Part shown: in pieces, positions 18,091 through 22,232 of the stretch | Numbering within the stretch: the stretch's first letter is position 1 | How the letters are laid out: the number at the start of each line of letters is the position of its first letter | Source: Willaertia magna | Taxonomy: Eukaryota > Heterolobosea > Eutetramitea > Acrasida > Naegleriidae | NCBI GenBank assembly: GCA_902984215.1 | Contig: CADWAF010000581.1 | Coordinates: 1 to 22,232, forward strand | Reading direction: 5' to 3' | DNA length: 22,232 bases | The notes under the pieces: model-generated | What the model was told of the DNA's origin: nothing | Databases searched by the model: none | What the model saw: the letters and a program-made list of their open reading frames with translations, nothing else | Program-made: the position numbers and the translations under genes

Positions 18091-18104
18091 TTAAGGAAAG
18101 TTGG
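18091..18104 (-). promoter_or_regulatory. AACTTTCCT motif upstream of the minus-strand SBP gene
   Basis: On the minus strand this reads CCAACTTTCCTTAA, about 65-75 bp before the ATG at 18028. It matches the motif before the plus-strand family members in the correct orientation. Confidence 0.4.
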
Positions 18105-18693
18105 TATCGCGACAAAGGATCCAAAATTACTACTGTAGTAAATTTCCACGGACCTTACTTTTAGATCATTCTGTTGTTAGGATACGCTCCAGAATTGTGT
18201 TAAAAATTGCCGATTTTTAAATTTGTGGCCTTCTGAAAGTCCAAAGCTAAAAGATGTTTGTTGTGAAGAAAGTGATTCCGTATCTTCCAAACCAAGTTAT
18301 TTCATTAGTAGTATCATTGTTGCAAAGATGTTGAGTTTAGGAGCTGTCCTTGAGACTAACAACGTTGATTGGGGTAACATAAAACACTGGCTTTGTGAGG
18401 AAAGCAAATACTTAATAATAAATAATTTATTTTGCAAATTAATTTTTTTTGTTTGTTTGCTAAAAAAGTGTATAACTTTTTAAATTTAATTTCGAGTAGT
18501 TGTACTATATTAAAAAGATTCTCTTCAAACAAGCTATTCGGCTATTTCGAATTAGACAAGTAAAAGAAAAGTTGAACACAAAATGTGGGTAGAAATTGGG
18601 TCTGTATTTATTGGTTTTTTTGAGTGTCTTTATTTAATTACATGTTATGGTTGAGCTCTATATTTTTTTTTATTTTACAAATTCTGTTTCAGT

Positions 18694-18769
18694 GTGCACT
18701 TTATTGAAACTGCTGAAGTGCACTTCATTTTTGATAAGTGTGCACTTCATTGTTGATAATTGTGCACTT
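18694..18769 (+). promoter_or_regulatory. Four GTGCACTT boxes at 22-24-bp spacing
   Basis: GTGCACTT begins at 18694, 18718, 18740 and 18762. The last three extend to GTGCACTTCATT, and two of them continue with an N-TTGATAA segment, giving a 22-bp tandem unit. GTGCAC is palindromic and the spacing is about two helical turns, so several proteins could bind on one face of the DNA, 93-168 bp before the ATG at 18862. A regulatory role is inferred; a plain short tandem repeat is the alternative. Confidence 0.55.
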
Positions 18770-18861
18770 CATTAAAAACGATAGTAAATTAAACCGTTTT
18801 GTAACAATGTTTTTTGTTGTACATCAAAGAGAGAACAGGCTTTTGTGTTGATTAGAAAAAA

Positions 18862-21096
18862 ATGTCTAGTCCCCTAAAAACTTCACGTTCCGGCAGTAAA
18901 TTTCGGGAAGATGAAGTGGAAAATGAAGAAGAGGAAGATCATTCGGAAAGAGGATTTGAAATGTTATCTCAAAATATAAATAATAATAAAGATAGATTAT
19001 TACATTTCGTAAATGAAATTGATGAAGAAATATTAAGGGAAATGCGAAAAGAAGAAGAAGAACAATTAGAACATTTAAAACAAATATTAATAAGTAAGGG
19101 AAACGAAGATATTTATAAACAATTAAGTAAAGATATCACTAACTATTTTGAAATGAAATACACAAATGAATATATTGAAAATTGGAAACAAGCTAATTTA
19201 TTTCACTATAAAAAACTTAAATTATTAACAAAAGATATTAAAGATAATATGACAGATTTTAGTGGTTTAATTTATGATTTAATGGCATTTAAAGATTTAG
19301 TTTTATCAGATTATTTAAATTATTTACCTTATCAATTAATTCAAGATTTAGTTTTATTAAGCTGTAAATTTTATCGTAAAAATTCAGATTTATTTTGGAA
19401 TTTAAGTGATTTAATGACAAGTATTTTCTTTTTTGAAAAGGATAAAAGGATTTTATCTGATAAAGCTTTAAATTCATCTAAATCTAATAGTAGTTTATTA
19501 ACGCCATCTTCTAGTACGAATAATTTGAACAGTTTAAATATAAATGGTAACGTCAATAATAATTCTGTAAATAATAATGTAAATAACAATTTAGATATGA
19601 ATTTTGATTTTATTGCATTAAGACAATTAATTTTAAATTTTAATATTAAAAATAAAGAGATTGAAGAACTAAGAAGGAAATATGAAGATTTAAAAGCAAG
19701 TACTGAAATAGTGGTTGAAAAAAACTATAGAGCTTTAGAAAAAGAAGTAATTCAATTAAGAAATGATAATAATTTTTTAAAGAAATGTTTATTAGAAAAT
19801 GAAAAACAAAACGTTACACTTTACAATGAATTAGCTGACCAATTTAAATTAAATTCACAATTAAAAATTAGAGAAATTGATTACCAAAATAGTACAAACG
19901 ACGAAGTGAATTCCCTCAGTAATAAATTAGAATCCGAAATGAAATCTACATATAATAGAATTGTAAATATTAAAGAATTATTAGACACAATATTAGTTCA
20001 AGCAAGCATCTTAAAAACAAGTGATTCAAAACTTTATCAAAATATTTTAACTCTTTCTGTACAAACACAAACGTTAATGAAAAGATTGGATAGTAAATTT
20101 CAAGAATCTTATATACACATTGCAAAAGATTTAGAGTTAGCAATTGAAAGAAAGATTAATTTAGTGAAGAAGGATATGAAAGAGTGGCAATACTTTAAAG
20201 ATGACGCAAATATGAGAGTGAAAGCAAAATCAGTTTTAATTAGAATGAAAGATAATTTATCTAAATTTTCTAATAGATACGGTAAATCATTAATTGATTC
20301 AATTATTGTTGACAACGAACTAAATAAAAATAACAACACTTCACATTCTTCTTTAAACAAAAAGAAGGAAGAAGACAACAAAGAAGATAACGACAACAAT
20401 GACAATCAAAAAGATAATGATGAAGAAATTTGTACAAAACAATCACCTGATGATTACGAAATTACCTTAAAAGAAATTAACAAGAATATTCAAGAATTAA
20501 TGATATTACTAGCTCCAAAAGAATTTGTTAGAAATAAATTAGTTGAAGACATTAAGGGAAGTGGAAGTAATAAAAACACACCTAGAATAACACCGAGGCA
20601 AACCCCAAGACAATCATCTCCCAAAATAACTCCTAGGTTTTATGACAATAACAATAATAATGAAGGACCACTATTGTACTCGGTTAATTATAGGGTATCT
20701 TCCATTACAAATGCTGAATTAGCTCAACTTCCAGAAGTAATTAATAATAATAATTTAAAATCATTAAAAGATTTAGAAGAAATTAAGAATTTAATAATTC
20801 ATTCAAATGATGAAGCTTTTAAACAAAGTGTGATGGAGGTAGAAAAGAAGTATGAACAAAAAATTAATTCATTAGAAGAAAAGATTAAATTATTAGAATA
20901 TCGTTTAGAACTAGAAAGGAAAGATACAACAACAAGCTATACATCTCCCTCAGACAAACAAAAAAGAAAATTATCACAAGGATCATTGCCTTATATATTT
21001 CAAAGAAGGAATTCGAAACCTACTAGTCCTATTGTAACTACCAAAAGTCAGGTAAATGAAACTGAGAATGAAAATCAAGAAGAACAAGTATTGTAA
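18862..21096 (+). CDS. Asn-rich coiled-coil protein of unknown function
   Basis: This is a single exon of 744 aa; I do not recognise a named family. In order it has an acidic, Ser-rich N-terminus (about 14-30), a helical charged region (40-160, with EEILREMRKEEEEQLEHLKQ-type heptads), a hydrophobic helical stretch (about 130-200), and a Ser/Asn linker (about 206-246, poly-Asn). A second coiled coil (260-340) and a helical region (350-470) follow, then an Asp/Asn/Glu low-complexity run (490-530). Next comes a basic Thr/Pro cluster (about 575-595) with repeated T-P-R motifs, likely proline-directed phosphosites, then a third coiled coil (649-690) and a basic tail with KQKRK and RRNSK-P-TSP. There is no signal peptide. 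A cytoskeletal or scaffold role is a guess. It is convergent with the Tyr/Gln-rich gene, 46 bp apart. Confidence 0.85.
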   Translation: MSSPLKTSRSGSKFREDEVENEEEEDHSERGFEMLSQNINNNKDRLLHFVNEIDEEILREMRKEEEEQLEHLKQILISKGNEDIYKQLSKDITNYFEMKYTNEYIENWKQANLFHYKKLKLLTKDIKDNMTDFSGLIYDLMAFKDLVLSDYLNYLPYQLIQDLVLLSCKFYRKNSDLFWNLSDLMTSIFFFEKDKRILSDKALNSSKSNSSLLTPSSSTNNLNSLNINGNVNNNSVNNNVNNNLDMNFDFIALRQLILNFNIKNKEIEELRRKYEDLKASTEIVVEKNYRALEKEVIQLRNDNNFLKKCLLENEKQNVTLYNELADQFKLNSQLKIREIDYQNSTNDEVNSLSNKLESEMKSTYNRIVNIKELLDTILVQASILKTSDSKLYQNILTLSVQTQTLMKRLDSKFQESYIHIAKDLELAIERKINLVKKDMKEWQYFKDDANMRVKAKSVLIRMKDNLSKFSNRYGKSLIDSIIVDNELNKNNNTSHSSLNKKKEEDNKEDNDNNDNQKDNDEEICTKQSPDDYEITLKEINKNIQELMILLAPKEFVRNKLVEDIKGSGSNKNTPRITPRQTPRQSSPKITPRFYDNNNNNEGPLLYSVNYRVSSITNAELAQLPEVINNNNLKSLKDLEEIKNLIIHSNDEAFKQSVMEVEKKYEQKINSLEEKIKLLEYRLELERKDTTTSYTSPSDKQKRKLSQGSLPYIFQRRNSKPTSPIVTTKSQVNETENENQEEQVL

Positions 21097-22232
21097 ATAT
21101 TTAAGGCACACACAAATTTATTGTTATAATACATTATTATTGTTAATATCCATATTGGCTATAAGGATAACTGTATTGTTGACCGTATTGAGGGTATTGC
21201 TGGCCATATTGACTGTAAGGATAACTATATTGTTGACCATAAGGATATTGTTGTCCGTATTGACTGTAAGGATAACTATATTGCTGACCATATTGTGGAT
21301 AACTGTATTGTTGGCCATATTGACTGTAAGGATATTGTTGACCATATTGTTGTCCGTATTGACTATAAGGGTAGCTATACTGTTGGCCATACTGTGGATA
21401 ACTGTATTGTTGACCATATTGTGGATAAGTAGTATATTGTTGTCCGTATTGAGGGTAAGTAGTATATTGTTGTCCATACTGTGGATAAGAAGTAGTGTAC
21501 TGTTGTGCATAAACAACAACAGTTGCAACAATTAGTGCTAATAGTAATAGGATCAATTTCATCTTGAACTTTATTGATTTTTTTTTCAATTGAGAATTTC
21601 GATGGAAGACCACAACTTATTTAATATTATTGTACCGTCTACTTTTTAAGAAGTTTTACAAATATGTAAATTAATTATTTTTGAATATATCTTTTAATTA
21701 GTGAACCTATAGAATTAATTTTTAGATTAACTGACTTTTTTATAAATTAATACTTTTGTAATAATTATTTCATTGTGTATTTTTAGTGTTTTGCGCAAAT
21801 TTTAAAGGCAAAATAGAACCTTAATGTATTTTTATAGGAAAATATCTTTGATTATTCTATATTTAAAATCTTCAGTTATAATTGACATTTTCGGTTCAAG
21901 ATTTACAAATTTTCTTTTTTGAAAATCAAATTTAAAACGGTGAATTATTAGGGAGATTATTAATTAATAATATTTTTTAACATAAAAAAATCCTTAAATC
22001 TAAATTTCAAAACGCGCATATTAATTAACTCCAAATCATATAATTCCATAAGCAATTGATTTAAATTATATAATTTCATTAGTAATAGATTGGCGTTTGT
22101 ATTAAGATTACAAAAAAAAAAGATACATTTTTATTCAAACAAACACTGTTTTTAATTTAAACAATATTAATTATAATAAACCATAACCAAACACAAACAA
22201 ACAAACACCATTAAAAACTAAAACCACTAATT
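21065..22232. repeat. Direct repeat of at least 1168 bp, copy 2 (continues past the window)
   Basis: It is identical to 15931-17098. Here the first 32 bp are continuous with the intact coiled-coil gene, so this is the source-like arrangement. The last bases correspond to the region just 3' of the minus-strand SBP gene, so another such gene may follow outside the window. Confidence 0.95.
21143..21562 (-). CDS. Small secreted Tyr/Gln-rich repeat protein, copy 2
   Basis: This is identical in sequence and length (139 aa) to the gene at 16009-16428: signal peptide to about residue 19, then Tyr/Gln/Gly/Pro/Ser repeats ending QYGY. It is tail-to-tail with the coiled-coil gene. The upstream 670 bp are also identical, so both copies should be expressed alike. 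Absolute identity of slippage-prone repeats implies a very recent duplication, gene conversion or an assembly duplicate. Confidence 0.75.
   Translation of the reverse strand: MKLILLLLALIVATVVVYAQQYTTSYPQYGQQYTTYPQYGQQYTTYPQYGQQYSYPQYGQQYSYPYSQYGQQYGQQYPYSQYGQQYSYPQYGQQYSYPYSQYGQQYPYGQQYSYPYSQYGQQYPQYGQQYSYPYSQYGY

Larger units (their letters stand above)
18029..18861. other. Divergent intergenic region between the minus-strand SBP gene and the coiled-coil gene
   Basis: This 830-bp region must hold both promoters. It contains the family AACTTTCCT motif on the minus strand (18091-18104) and four GTGCACTT boxes (18694-18769). A less AT-rich stretch at about 18225-18411 is open in one frame but lacks an ATG and family similarity, so it is not called a gene. 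Confidence 0.5.

Noticed and set aside
18223..18483. 86-codon open frame in the divergent intergenic region
   Set aside because: It has no ATG near the start and no family similarity, and its tail runs into AT-rich sequence. The part to about 18411 has coding-like composition, so a gene fragment is not excluded.
18694..18769. CRISPR-like or other spaced repeat array
   Set aside because: The repeats are only 8-12 bp, spacers are nearly identical, and the context is a eukaryotic promoter region.

Overview
The window looks like nuclear DNA of an AT-rich microbial eukaryote. The evidence is spliceosomal introns (GTAAGT...AG, 55-121 nt) at one conserved site in a gene family, a tRNA gene with a canonical anticodon-loop intron, no ribosome-binding sites or operons, Asn-rich linkers, and kilobases of intergenic DNA that is almost pure A/T. 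TAA, TGA and TAG are all used as stops, so the code looks standard. I cannot name the organism. Amoebozoan, heterolobosean and early-branching fungal lineages all fit.

The left and centre (1-15505), plus one gene at 17178-18028, hold an array of at least eight members or remnants of one family. Members are two-exon secreted proteins (about 320-345 aa) with a signal peptide, a domain resembling bacterial amino-acid solute-binding proteins (SBP_bac_3 / PBP type II), and a C-terminal hydrophobic tail (GPI signal or membrane anchor). The intron always interrupts the codon at the equivalent of the SBP 'DFS-x-PYY' motif, in phase 2. Intact members are at 803-1823, 6458-7478, 11583-12656 and 14350-15505. 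Broken or partial ones are at 78-552 (cut by the window edge), 4137-4900 (5' lost), 5151-6129 (chimeric and frameshifted), 11425-11493 (signal-peptide stub), 12876-13920 (17-bp deletion) and 17178-18028 (minus strand, 3'-truncated frame). Most carry a related motif, AACTTYCCT followed by A/T-rich sequence, about 70-160 bp upstream of the ATG.

The array is recombining. Bases 1-1110 recur apparently unchanged at 4349-5458. The order A, B/A hybrid, B at 4137-7478 is what unequal crossing-over between neighbouring paralogs produces. The AT-rich 3' flank of the B gene (1824 to about 3240) is duplicated with it (7479 to about 8715). The larger AT desert (7479-11250) also contains an 11-bp tandem repeat, a foldback element of about 160 bp per arm, and a stop-riddled coding fossil.

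The right part (15579-22232) holds an intron-containing tRNA-Cys(GCA), a small secreted Tyr/Gln-rich repeat protein gene in two identical copies, the minus-strand SBP gene, and a 744-aa Asn-rich coiled-coil protein. A direct repeat of at least 1168 bp (15931-17098 = 21065-22232, offset 5134) carries the Tyr/Gln gene plus the last codons of the coiled-coil gene. It runs to the window edge, so a tandem array with a 5.1-kb period is possible.

The most interesting idea is that the surface SBP-like proteins look circularly permuted: a helix resembling the usual C-terminal SBP helix sits at the N-terminus. They form a fast-evolving, gene-converting repertoire that may sense or capture small molecules such as amino acids.
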